DNA of 64,000 nucleotides from Scilla litardierei. Its lineage: Eukaryota; Streptophyta; Magnoliopsida; Asparagales; Asparagaceae. The stretch spans positions 324,617,938 to 324,681,937 of the forward strand of contig CM061141.1 in assembly GCA_030789695.1 (NCBI GenBank). Direction: 5' to 3'. Numbering within the stretch: the stretch's first letter is position 1; every line of letters begins with the position of its first letter. A program made the position numbers and the translations under genes. The notes under the pieces are model-generated. The model was not told where the DNA came from, searched no databases, and saw nothing but the letters and a program-made list of their open reading frames with translations. Shown piece by piece: positions 21,921 to 33,380 of the stretch.

Positions 21921-23584
21921 ATCAAGTCCGTCCTCGGACTTTCTTGACTAAGGGCCAACTTAAGGATAGGCAGACCTAGACATCAATGGTCTCTCTACCC
22001 CAGACATAGATATATTATACAATAAGCCAAGACATACTCATATACACACCTAATTATTCTTACGAGGATATACACCAATATACAGGCAAGTATACATACG
22101 GATACATTCATACATACACTTAGACATACACATATACTCATACACACTCATCCAGCTGCACAACTTATCCAAGTATACTCCTAAATACCCAAGTAGACAA
22201 CAGACACGCGTAGGTACACATATAAGCTTAGTATACCATTAGACTCCTAGTGCATATACATACACATGTACCAAAATATACACATATGCTCAAATGGACA
22301 TATATAAGGTACACTCAAATATATACACACACGTACATATGTACCCACCAATATAGCTAGTTATACGATACACACTATATTCTCGATACAACATAGTCAA
22401 CAATATTCATACACTACATTGGACACATCTCACTCACTGCTATGCACTATGTCAAACAACAAGAGACACACCAAGATATGGACAATGTAAGACAAGATCA
22501 ATCCAATACACACATTGTTATCTATAATACACATCTATAGATGATGCACACATATACAAAATACACATATTCATCGAGTAACACACCCATATACCTAGGC
22601 ACAATACAATAGACTACCCGCACATATATATCTGATATATGTAGACATACACATTCACATAGCACACCTATAACGTATGCAAATATTTGATGTGTAGATG
22701 CACTTACACACGTACATCTGCACATCAATTATCTATACATCAACTATCTATGCAATCTACACACATACAAGTAGTCATGCAAGAATTCATACAAGTAGTA
22801 TATCTACATCCATTCATATATCCATACACATAGTCCAAACATAGTCTATATAAGTACACCATCATATGTAAATATTCATCCCATATGCATACACTTAGAC
22901 ACGAGGTACACATACATAGATACATAAGTCTACACCCCATACACATACATGGGATAGCCAATACAAAGGTGCACTAGCACTTAGATACATACATGCATAC
23001 ATATATCCACATTCACCAAGACACACATACCAATATATAGGGACCTAATCTAATCTATACACTGGAAACATATGACTATACACATATCATATCCATTGCT
23101 ATACAAATGCAAATACACTTCACACGTACTATCATAGGTACATACATTATCATGGTGTATATGCTCCACACATGCACCCATATACGCATAAACACACCAC
23201 AATATACTCTAAATACATATAGACACACAAGTATTCATGTACACACAACACTCATAAACATATCCTTCCATTTATACATCCAAATATATTCATCCCAATA
23301 ACCATCCATAGTCATATAGATATACCAGGTAAATAGACATGTCACAACTATACATACATATATAGCTATATATACATATATGCATTCATACTCACATGAC
23401 CATATAGCCAAATAGATTCACACACTCGTATGTTCATACTCATCTGCCCCATAGTACACATACATAGAGGACCTAGGCTGAGGATGGAGTATACTATTCA
23501 TCAAAGGCCATCTACCCACCTTAGGACTCGACTACCGTCTACGGAAACATTACACGCACTATCCGTATGCAGCCGCAGTGCGGT

Positions 23585-23602
23585 GACCTGCATGGGCCAC
23601 CA
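23585..23602 (-). promoter_or_regulatory. Primer-binding site of L, tRNA-Ile type
   Basis: The plus strand reads GACCTGCATGGGCCACCA, which I recognise as the 3' end (with CCA) of plant nuclear tRNA-Ile(AAU), two bases from the LTR edge. The minus strand is thus an 18-nt PBS. The tRNA match is from memory. Confidence 0.75.
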
Positions 23603-23604
23603 AA

Positions 23605-26600
23605 TGTAACGCCCCGCTCCCCGGGATACCCGGGAAGTACAAATCCGTCCCAGGTACTCCCAGAGCATGGAGTGTTACGAAGGGAGAAGGGAAGAAAAGC
23701 ACAAAAGAAACCGGCAGGTCTACTGCGCACTGCTAGGATAGCACCTGTAATGTCCAAAATATAAACCAACAACACAGCGCAGAAAACACAGAGAGAACCA
23801 TAGAAACTACCCAATAACTCAGAGACAACAACTAAACCAAAGGGTAACCATAATCTTTATACATCACCAATATCCATTATACATCCATTATAGGCAATAC
23901 ATCTCTCTACCCAAGGCAAAACCCCAAAAGTACACGTCTCTCTCCTCTCTCCTCTCCACCCAAACCTACACTCAACACCTTGACCATTACTCCCAAACTC
24001 CACCCCTGCCACCAACTCCAATACCTGAAACCACAAATTGGAGCACGTCAAAGCGTGTCCAAGTAGGAAACCCAACTCGTGCCAAAACTAAGTATTAATT
24101 TGGGAGTGTTATTCATTAGTCACAGTGTAGTTTAAGACATGAAAGAAACAACAGGTACATATAAGGCATGAAAGAAACAACGTGTGCATATAAGACATAA
24201 AAGAAACAACAGGTACATCAGACATAGAACATGAGAATTAAATATTCCATTCTTAAAAGCACTTAAGTATGTAATTGAATTTATTTGGAAACCTGGGTAA
24301 CGAGTAAACATACGGGCATGGACCTCACCCGGTAAGGTGGTTGGAATGCTACGACTTCCCGAGACAAGCTCTTACAAAAGAAGCCGTTCACCAACACAAC
24401 CAACTCAACCAAAACCGCACCTACTCCCCGCCTCTATGGGCTCGTCAGGAGTGGCCTACAAACTCAGCAGTCCATCCCATATGCCTACCTGGTACTCAAG
24501 TTTTCCCCAACCCCATTTTAGGGTGCTCACCTGCCATATGGCAGAACGAGGCATCCCTATACTTTATTAGCATTTAAATCAAGAAGGCTAGCATACATTA
24601 ATGTGACATAAAGGAAAAACATTGTTAGCATATGAGAATTGCATTTAAACTACACTAAGGCAGCATAAAAATGACATAATGGAAACGACAAGGCTAACGT
24701 ATTAGAAGTGTATTTAAACAACAAGCTAACATATTCCAATTGCATTTAAACTGAGTATGCAATACTAAAGTGACATAAAAAGCTCCATGAATAAAAAGAA
24801 CAACCACATCTCCATTCAATATCACAACCGGCCCTTGACCACATTGAAACAATCATTATCTCTCATTCACTTAGCCAATTCATATGGAACAACTTGCCTT
24901 AGCAAATCATTTCCACCAAAATGCAACCTTTTAAAAGGGGCCAATTAGGGTTCCTTTGTACATTGCCACAAACATACTCCATAACATGACTTCCATGACG
25001 TAATTTAAACCACATACAATTTTCATAAGCCACCAAGCTAGTAAAACATAAACAAGTTCCACCACTTGAATTAAAATGCACCCACGAAGTGAACCCAAAA
25101 TGCAAGTTGGATTAAAATGCAACAAGAATGCAACTTGAATTAAAGTGCAAGTTTAAGATATGAACTAAAATGCATTTTGAATAAAATGCAAGCTTAAGAA
25201 ATGAACTAAAATGCAACTTGAATTAAAATGCAAGCTTTTAACAAATTTCATTAAGGAAATTGAATGAAGATGCAAGCCTTAGTAGTTACATGCAACTTGA
25301 GAGGAATTTCTTAAGGTCTACCATGAAAAATTCATCCATGCAAGGACTAATTATGGCACTAGCTTAATAATGCTAACTTTAGTTAAGATAACCATAAAAG
25401 ATCCCATCTTTGGTTCAAATATGGCATGTTACCTAATAAAGATGTTAACTTTATAAGAGATAATGGTAATTCTAAGTTTAAAAATGTCACCTTTAATAAT
25501 AATACTTAAAATTTTAACTTGAATATGCAAGCTTTGGCATAAACATGACATATTGTTTAAGAAAGATACTAACTTTTACTTGGATTTCAACTAAAAATTA
25601 CACCTTTCTTACTAATTCAACCACTACAACAAACCCTAATTAATATTTAGAGCACAAAGTTAGGAATCCTACCTTGTTAAATGGATGAAATCAAGCTTTC
25701 CTTCCTTTTCCTCCTCCTTTCTCTTCTTTCCCTTTTGATCCTTCCCTTTCTTTTCTTTCTTCTTCTTCTTCTTTCTTTCTTTTTTTTCTTTTCTTTCCTT
25801 TTTTTCTTTCCTTTTTTGGTTCGGCCATATGAGGAAGGTGAGGGGGAGAGAGAGAGTATGACAAATTAAAACAAAAGAAAAGGAAAGAAGTAGAAGAGTG
25901 TAAAAAAATGAAAGAATAAATTAAAGAAAGAAAAGAATAATTTAAATAAAAGACCTCTCTTCTAGAAAATCACTTATTTACTAGTTTGCCATTCCTTACA
26001 CTTTTCATCTTACTTTGCACACACACCTATACCTAATTACAAGTATGCCATTACCTTATACTCCTTCTACTATACACACACACTCTCTCCACTAATTACA
26101 AAAATGCCACTAACTACAACTCTTTTCACACTAAGCCCCCTACACTAACTCACTTCCTAATACATAGCCTTTTCTAGTTACAACCATAAATTCCAACTTG
26201 CCATTACACATAAAATGTAAAAATACTAATAAATAATGATAGTGATAATCATAATCATAATCATAATACTACTATTACCATACTACAATACCATCAACAC
26301 ACTACACTACATATCAAAGAAATCCAATAATACTAATAATAATATCTAACCCTACTACGACTACTAATAGCACATCTTTATTACAAACCACATCATCACC
26401 GCTAATATACAATGCACCCATAGTAATACATCAATACACACACTACATGCCCCATATACGCATACAAGGGTATACACACTACTACAAACATACGTCAAGC
26501 AATCATGTGCCCTCCATTAGCCATCCATATATCAATACCTTTATCATATCAAGACAACATATTAATATAATACAGGACATACCGATATGACAACCAATAG

Positions 26601-26703
26601 GCACTACCATTATTATGCATACTACACACGTATTCAAACACACATACACTATATATCGCACAAAAGATATGCCCTAACGTATATGGCACTCTGGGCCATT
26701 ACA
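23605..26703 (-). repeat. 5' LTR of L
   Basis: 3099 bp copy of 18804-21904, with about 30 scattered differences by eye. Confidence 0.92.
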
Positions 26704-26708
26704 CATTG

Positions 26709-29252
26709 CGATGCCAGAGTTAGCGGCGGACAAGAATTTCGAGCTCAAAACCGGACTTGTGGTTCTAATGCAACAAGACCCATTTCATGGGAACGCCCAC
26801 GAGAATCCACATTACCACCTACAGTTGTTCTTGTCCAAGTGTGCCACCTTTCAGATGCCCGGTGTACCAGTCGATGCAATCCGACTACGCCTCTTCCCAT
26901 TCACTCTCAGAGACAAAGCTTTGTATTGGTTGAGGACGCAAGCGAAGGGGATCTTTACTACATGGGATGAGTTGGCGAGTGATTTTGTGAACAAATTCTA
27001 CCCACCATCCAAGACCGTCAAGATAAGGAGCGCACTCATATCCTTCAAGCAAGGACCACGGTAGACTCTATTTGAGTCAGGGAGCACTTTAAAGATCTCC
27101 AACACCAATGCCCCCATCATAGCATTGAAGCATGGGAGCTAGTACCTAGCTTTTACAATGGACTCCAACCGGGCACCAAGCAAATCATAGATGCAACCGC
27201 CAATGGAGCCATTCTATCTAAGACGCCAGATGAAGCTACGGCCCTACTCGAGGAGATGGCCTCGAACAACCAACAATGGGGCGACGAGAGAGGACATTCT
27301 TCATCCTCCTTGAAGCCAACAAGCATTTATGAGGCCAAGGCCGTAGCAGAGCTTTCTACGAAGTTTGACTCTCTCCACAAGGTTGTGGAGAGATTGGAGA
27401 AATTGATCACCGAGCTGCATGAAACTCCCGCCACATCTACCCTGGGAGGAAATATGAGCTATTGGCAAGACCAATCTCAAGCTATGTTTGTTGGAGGAGA
27501 GCAAGGAGAGGGTGCAATAGAGCAAGTCCAATATGTTGCAGGGAACACAGGTTATTGGGCCAACCTGGCCACGAGAAATCATCCGGGCTTTTCATATGCT
27601 AATAATGATGGAGCTTTAAACCCACCACTGCAACAACCCCAAGCTCTGCCTCCACCTCCACAACCTCATATCAACCGAGAGGGCCACCACAATAAAGCTA
27701 CCCGCCTAGGCAACAAGCTGGACCATATAAGCCACCGGGCTACAATCAAGGGTGGAGAGCTCCAAACCCACCACAAGCGCCACCGAGGTCAGACCATGAA
27801 GCGAGGGTAGAAGAATTCATGGTGGAGCAAAAGAAGATAAATGCTAGATTGACGGCTCAACAAGACTCTCTCAATACCGTTGTGGCACAACTAGCGGAGC
27901 AACTTACGTTGCTTAACAAAAACACTCAACAATTACCGGCTCAACTGGAGCAAAATCCAGGGGAAAATACCGGCCACATCAATGCGGTGGTGGCGGTTAC
28001 TACTAGGGGCGGGAAGGACACTACTCCCGCCATGGTTCAAACCAATGAGCCCGTGGAAGAAATTTTGGCTGACAAGGAGACGGCAATTGAGGATGAGTGC
28101 CCAAAAGAGCTGCAAGAAGGTGAAAATTCTGAAATTGTGAAGCCACGCGAGGAGCGCACCTATATGCCACCGGTGCCCTTCCCACAAAGGTTGAAGAGAG
28201 TAAAGATTGAGAAGCCGCTAGCCAAATTTCTTGAGTACTTGCGAGGAGTGAGCCTCAATATCCCTTTCTTGGATGCTATTGTAGAGATCCCGTCATATGT
28301 CAAGTTCTTGAAAGACTTGATTTCGGGAAAGAAGAGAAAGAAGAAGATAATGCTCGCCGAGCAAAGTACATGGTTCATCCGAAAGGAGAAGGAGCCCACA
28401 AAATTCAGAGATCCTGGAAGCTTTCGCATTCCATGCACACTTGGAGGAGTCCCGCTACAAAAGGCTTTGGTAGATTTGGGAGCAAGTGTGAACCTAATGC
28501 CCCTAAGTATGTTTAAGAAATTGAATAAGGTGACCGACTTGAAGCCTACGGATATGAGAATACAACTAGCGGATGGTCGGGTTACTAGGCCGGTGGGAAT
28601 TGTGGAGAACATTCCGCTCCAAGTAGCGGGAGGAATTTTCTTGTCGTGCGACTTCGTAATTATGGACATCAATGAGGAGGGCGACACATCGCTAATACTT
28701 GGACGCCCCTTCTTAGCCACCACCGGCGTGATAGTTGACGTGAGAGAGGGCACCTTATCTTTGAATGTTAGAAACATCGAGGTGGAGCTCCATATCCCTA
28801 AAGCAATGAAGCATATGCCCTACCAAGAGGAAGTGGACTACGTGGACCTCCTCGATGAGGTAATCGATGAAGCTATGCCACATTCTATTGGTGCCTTACA
28901 CGATGATGGCCTTGAAGAAGGCCAATCTTCTAGCAATGGAGAAAAGTTGGAAGACCCTCCGGATGACTCTATGGGTGATGACAAAGAAGACGACACTGAT
29001 GTCGCGAGAATTAGGGAGCTATGCAAGCTCTCCACGGCCTACAATTTGAAGAAAGCTCCGCCGGGCAAGAAAGTATCATCACCGGTGAAGAAAAAGAATT
29101 GTACAAGATCAAGCTTGGGGGACCTATCCCCCAACACTACCGATGATGAGGGGAAGCCGAGGAATGCCCACGAGCATCAACAATTGAATCCAAGTGGCCT
29201 TTCCGGTAAGTTTGACGGGCGCATCTCATATGTGCCAAATATCGAGCACTAA
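26709..29252 (+). pseudogene. gag-protease of H fused to an integrase tail
   Basis: Continues gag after L: MPELAADKNFELK, the retrotransposon gag core (FHGNAHENPHYHLQLFL, RLRLFPFTLRDKALYWL, FVNKFYPPSKTVKIR), a Pro/Gln-rich part in place of a zinc knuckle, then from 27819 an intact stretch of 477 codons with a conserved linker (PPVPFPQRLKRVKIE) and the aspartic protease (ALVDLGASVNLMPLSMF, catalytic DLGA; LILGRPFLAT). After EEVDYV the ORF changes at 28846-28861 into the integrase C-terminal tail ([36 protein letters not shown]). Reverse transcriptase, RNase H and the integrase core are absent. Lesions: TAG at about 27062, a 1-base deletion near 27080 and another near 27665. Confidence 0.88.
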
Positions 29253-29298
29253 ATGAATATCTTAAGGGGTCGAGCTCAAGAACTTAAACGAGCGCTTC

Positions 29299-29314
29299 TC
29301 GGGAGGCAACCCGA
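29299..29314 (+). promoter_or_regulatory. Conserved hairpin after the gag-PR-tail ORF (H)
   Basis: TCGGG-AGGCAA-CCCGA, 47 bp after the stop; identical in P2 and M. Confidence 0.65.
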
Positions 29315-29579
29315 CGGTTTTATATTATTTTCAGTTGAATTTTATTTTTGTTTTAGATTTTTCTTAGTGTTTAGAGTCTAGAGTCAATAAAAATCGTGAC
29401 AACTGGCTCTATTTTACATGACAGGAGATGGAGAACGAGAAATCAATCATATGGAGTATGACCATGGCAAGGGAGAGCGCTCCAGGAACATGCTCAGGCC
29501 CCAGGAGGAGGAAGAAACTGACGGGGATGAGAAAAATAGAAAGTGGCGCAAAAACAGTGAGTATGTGCATAAAACAGCT
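29315..29579 (+). other. Spacer of H before the palindrome array
   Basis: No supported gene. T-rich stretch, then a block from about 29425 (GGAGATGGAGAACGAGAAAT) shared with P2 and M. Confidence 0.6.
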
Positions 29580-29922
29580 AGCCACTCGGTCGAGTGATCT
29601 TTTCATTCAGCCGAGTGAAGACCCTACTCGGCCGAGTAGGGTACTGATCAGGAAAGATCCTACAGACCCACTCTATGTTATTTTCTGTAGTTTACAGTAT
29701 TTATTTTCCATTCGGCCGAGTGACTATGTTACTCGGCTGAGTGAATCTGATACCCTACACACTTCATAATCACTGAGTGGCCTTGCCACTCGGCCGAATG
29801 GAACTTTTCCATCCAGGCGAATGTGAAAAGATACTCGGCCGAGTCATAGGTATAGGGAGATTTTGAAAAAATTTTAAATGCCGAGCCGTTCGACCGAGCG
29901 GACGTGTCACTCGGCCAAGTGA
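29580..29922. repeat. Internal palindrome array of H
   Basis: Ten CTCGGCCGAGTG-type sites in about 340 bp, including CTACTCGGCCGAGTAG (29623 region), where the outer bases differ from CAC...GTG but stay complementary. The last site lies about 10 bp upstream of a TATA box. Confidence 0.82.
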
Positions 29923-29930
29923 CTCAACTT

Positions 29931-29937
29931 TATATAA
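29931..29937 (+). promoter_or_regulatory. Putative internal TATA box (H)
   Basis: TATATAA directly downstream of the palindrome array and about 540 bp upstream of the final ORF. Same arrangement in P2 and M. Confidence 0.65.
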
Positions 29938-30193
29938 CCCTGTGGATGAGGCTCGAATCCCGAGCACGCAAAATTTCCCAATTCTTCCCAGAGCCGCTTC
30001 GAATTCCCAGCGCTTCGACTCCCTCGCCCGAACCCCGCCTCCCATTCGCCCGAGCCGCGCTCATTGCCATCGCCGACTGCCGCCGTCGGTCGCCGACGTC
30101 CCGCCGCCGCCTGCACCCGCCGGCGCCGCCCCCCGCTGTCGTACTTCCTCCATTCAGCCCAAACTTCCTATTTCTTCTCCATTTCTCCAATCA

Positions 30194-30302
30194 GTATGTC
30201 CTTTAAACCCAAAATTTAAATTAAATCGTATATAAATCTATTATCCACAATCTTCCCCATGTATATTGATTATTCATTGCGATTTGTCTTCTTGCGTTTC
30301 AG
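30194..30302 (+). other. Predicted intron upstream of the final ORF (H)
   Basis: Donor CA/GTATGT and acceptor GCGTTTCAG, A/T-rich between C-rich flanks, 109 nt. P2 has a predicted intron of the same length at the same place. After the acceptor comes GTTAGCTTGGGGGAG. Confidence 0.55.
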
Positions 30303-30467
30303 GTTAGCTTGGGGGAGCTTGGCGGAGATTCTGGACGCTTTAGAGCTCCGCGGAGGAGGCGATTCTTCGCACACTACACTATTTGCTCTCGCGTCGTGCT
30401 CAAGTATACTCGTTCCATTTTTTTAGCACTTCGCATATCATTTGGGCGGGCATGCCTCACGGGCTTC

Positions 30468-32118
30468 ATGCCCCCATGTCTTAGGCCACGCACTCAGGAG
30501 CTCGCTTCCAAGCGGAAGAGGTCAGGCAATCCAGGCTCCTCTTCCACTAGGGCAGACTCCCCTCCACCTAGCCCACTACCACCTACACAGCCACCTCCTG
30601 CTGCACCCATTCCACCACAGGCACAGCCCGCCCCCGCGTTCGATGCGATGGAATCACGTTCAGAGATGATGCTCAGCGTGCCAGATTTGAGCGTATCTCC
30701 CATCGCTCGATCGTACCGACTAGGTTCGCACACCATACTGACTTAGAGTGCCTAGGGGTACTAGAGCGGTTACTCCAGTTGTATGACAACGTAGGGTGGC
30801 GTGATTTCTTGTCGATGTCAGTGGACACTTACATCCGCCCGACACTAGAGGTCCTTAGTTCTATTGACCGGATCCCTAGGGGATGCTCATTTCGTCTGAT
30901 GGATCGAGAGTGCGAGGTTACTCTCGACCTGCTTAGAGCATTCTTTCAGTGGCCCCCTGTCCTGGACCCTGACCGAGCCTACAGTCCCACGCACATCCCC
31001 CCGCTGTCATTCGACGCGCACGCTTCTTGGACACGTATCACGGGTTCTCCCCTCGCCTTTGACCCTAGTCGGGCCAAGGCCTCCGCCATCCTCCACCCAT
31101 GCCTCCGCATTGCACAGCACCTTATGGCGACCACTTTTCTTGCGAGGTACGAGCCGGGGACGATGTCGACGCCAGAGCTCTACATGCTCTACGTGATGAC
31201 ACGATCGCGGGCCTTCGACCGAGGAGGAGACATTTTGGTCCCCGCCATCGAGATTGACATTACCAGTTGGTACATCGACCGCATCATTATTTCTGTCAGT
31301 GCTAGGACGCCTATCTGCTGCGGCGGTCTGATTACCATCTTGGCCCTTTTATGCGGAGTTGACCTCCCTGCTGGCTTGCTGAGACCACCGGGCCCCACTT
31401 CTCTTTCCATAGATGTTATGGCCCGGATGAGGATTATTCGTCCTCATGGTCAGCACCACTGGGTGTGGCTGCACGGTCCCCACAGTGCCGATTATATAAT
31501 TCTGCCGAGCCCTGCTCAGACGCATATTGGACCTGCTGGCGGAGAGTGGATTCCAGCGATGGATCTCCTCATCCCCGCCGCGTACGTGCTTGAGCCTGAG
31601 GGTGCTCAGTAGGAGCCCCTCCTTCCACCCCTTGACCCCGTGATACCCCAGCATGTACCTGACCCATCTGCACCTCCCGACACCTCTGTCCACACGTCTG
31701 TTAGTGTCGGAAGCACTTTAGCTGGGTCCACCCACACCACCACCACCACTGTGCCCATGTCCATAGATCCTATTTCTACGGCGAGCCCCGAGCGTCCCCC
31801 CACCATAGTTGAGAGCGGCGAGCCTTCTTTTGCCTCCGCAGTAGATACCCTTTCTTCTTTCATGTTCTCGACCCCTGGAGAGTCTTTTCTTTCGCACTTC
31901 ACAACCTCCCCGGTCGTCGACCTTACTGTCTCCACTTCCATTGTATTCTCTGAGAGGGTCGTGCGTCTGTCCCCACATCTGTGTCACTGACCTATCTGCC
32001 CGCCTCGTCATCTGTCACCACTTCTGCTTCTGCTTCTGCTCCATCCTCTTCGACCTTACCTGCGTCTTGGCCTCCCACAGAGGCTGAGCGTCACTTAGTG
32101 AGCACAACACCACCGCAC
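30468..32118 (+). pseudogene. Final ORF of H, ATHILA ORF-1-like, 5' part
   Basis: Starts MPPCLRPRTQELASKRKR, Pro-rich, followed by the conserved block (LLQLYDNVGWRDFLSM, DTYIRPTLEVLSSID, EVTLDLLRAFFQWPP, MSTPELYMLYVMTRSR) and Ser/Thr/Pro-rich sequence. A one-base deletion near 30652 shifts the frame, a TAG at 31610-31612 replaces a Gln codon, and another one-base loss lies near 31962. It is then interrupted by element C and continues at 59040. Same family as 7124-9173 and 48260-50233; function unknown. Confidence 0.78.
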
Positions 32119-33366
32119 TAAAGGGTTTTGGGGAACCCTTAGGGCACAAAAAATCTATTCCCGTCCTAAGTCGAACGAAACATAGACATAAAAATAACAG
32201 CGAAAGAATAAACAAGCTAATCTAATTAACATGCAGTTAAACAATTTAACTTAGCCCTAAGGTACAATACCCTTAGCCATGATCTATGCCGACTCGGGAT
32301 GGATCTGACCATCCCAAGAAGGATCTAACCTACTGCGATTAAATTAAACTAATGCTAATAAAACACATACCCGGAATCTCAACCCTGAGGCAGGCGAGAT
32401 GTTCCGTACCGTCTTCTGAGCCCCTCCACATCCCATGTCGAGCTGCTCCTCGAACCGTTCCTCAAACTGCTTCGCATCCCGAGGCGATAAATCCTTGTGT
32501 CACCGAGCCAACCACGCGCAGAAGAAAGTTTCACGCTAGTGAAACCTTCGCCAAGATTTCGGATCTGAATCTGAACTCCTTCGTAGCTTTGCTAGAGCCC
32601 TCAGGAGTAAGGCAGAAATATTAGGGAGAAGAGAAATAGTAATTTAAGCCTAGATCCGAGCGTGCTCCAACATTTATGAGAGCAGCTCAGATCTAGAGCT
32701 TGGGACGAGTTTTGAGGAGGGGAGCAGACCCCTATTTATATAGGTGGCTGACTGCTCCCCTTTACTCAAAATCCGATATGGGACTAAAGTTGGAGTTAAT
32801 TAAATCAAGTTAGTTTGCCTTTCACAAAGGGCAAACTTCCGTGAATTTTAACTCACTAACCGTTGAACTTCATGATTGATGCAACCTATCAATACGAAGG
32901 GCGTTCAATGGTGAGCACATAGGAAAAAACGGCTCGTCAATCCGAGTCTGTTTGACCCCTCAATCGTATGTCCAAAGTTCAGGCCAAACATGATTTTCGC
33001 TTACAAGTCCACCCGTTTTGAGGGCTTTACCTGCGTCAGCGAGCCCCCTTTTGGGCCTGGGCTTATATTTGACAGCCCCCTCTAAATGGGGTTTATCTCT
33101 GTTTTGAGCTTTCTATTTAAACGTCGTTAAATAGACTTATTGGACTCGTTTGGACTCCGTTTTTGATGCGGTTTGAACCTGTGTTTAGACAGGGACGATT
33201 CCATCATCCAGGTAACCTTTTCCATGCATTTATAATATTAAATATGGTCTTAAACAATTTAAGACACATTTAATCTCTTTTGCATCATATGCAAATTAGT
33301 CCCTATCTAAGCTTAAATTTATGATTTGCATCAAATTCAAATGATCTGAGGGCACATTCCTCTACA
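32119..33366 (-). repeat. 3' LTR of C
   Basis: Plus-strand edges TAAAGGGTTTT (TG changed to TA) and CCTCTACA. About 350 bp shorter than the other LTR because a GC-rich block present at 58350-58700 is missing here. Confidence 0.85.
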
Positions 33367-33380
33367 TCTCCCACTTGCAC
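33367..33380 (-). promoter_or_regulatory. Polypurine tract of C
   Basis: Minus strand GTGCAAGTGGGAGA next to the LTR start. The same sequence with neighbours recurs at 34502-34520, 1.1 kb inside. Confidence 0.7.

Larger units (their letters stand above)
21905..23604 (-). other. Internal region of L
   Basis: 1.7 kb of A/T/C-rich DNA made of endless short variants of ACATAC, ATACAC and CATAT, with no ORF of note apart from the PBS end. It looks like degenerate simple-sequence expansion. Confidence 0.75.
18804..26703 (-). mobile_element. Element L: large non-autonomous LTR element with tRNA-Ile PBS
   Basis: Inserted in gag of H, flanked by CATTG (18799-18803 and 26704-26708), starts TGTAAC and ends ATTACA. 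Two 3.1-kb LTRs, about 99% identical by eye, flank only 1.7 kb of internal sequence with no coding capacity. Orientation is minus: next to the right LTR lies a PBS matching tRNA-Ile, next to the left LTR a purine-rich tract. This is a LARD-type element with LTRs larger than its interior; I cannot assign it to gypsy or copia with certainty, although the tRNA choice and LTR ends favour gypsy. Confidence 0.9.

Noticed and set aside
23585..23602. tRNA-Ile gene
   Set aside because: No anticodon or D-arm precedes it; it lies two bases from an LTR and fits a primer-binding site.
28160..28777. 205-codon minus-strand ORF (and 40071-40727)
   Set aside because: Antisense to gag-protease of H and P2; conserved only because the sense strand is.
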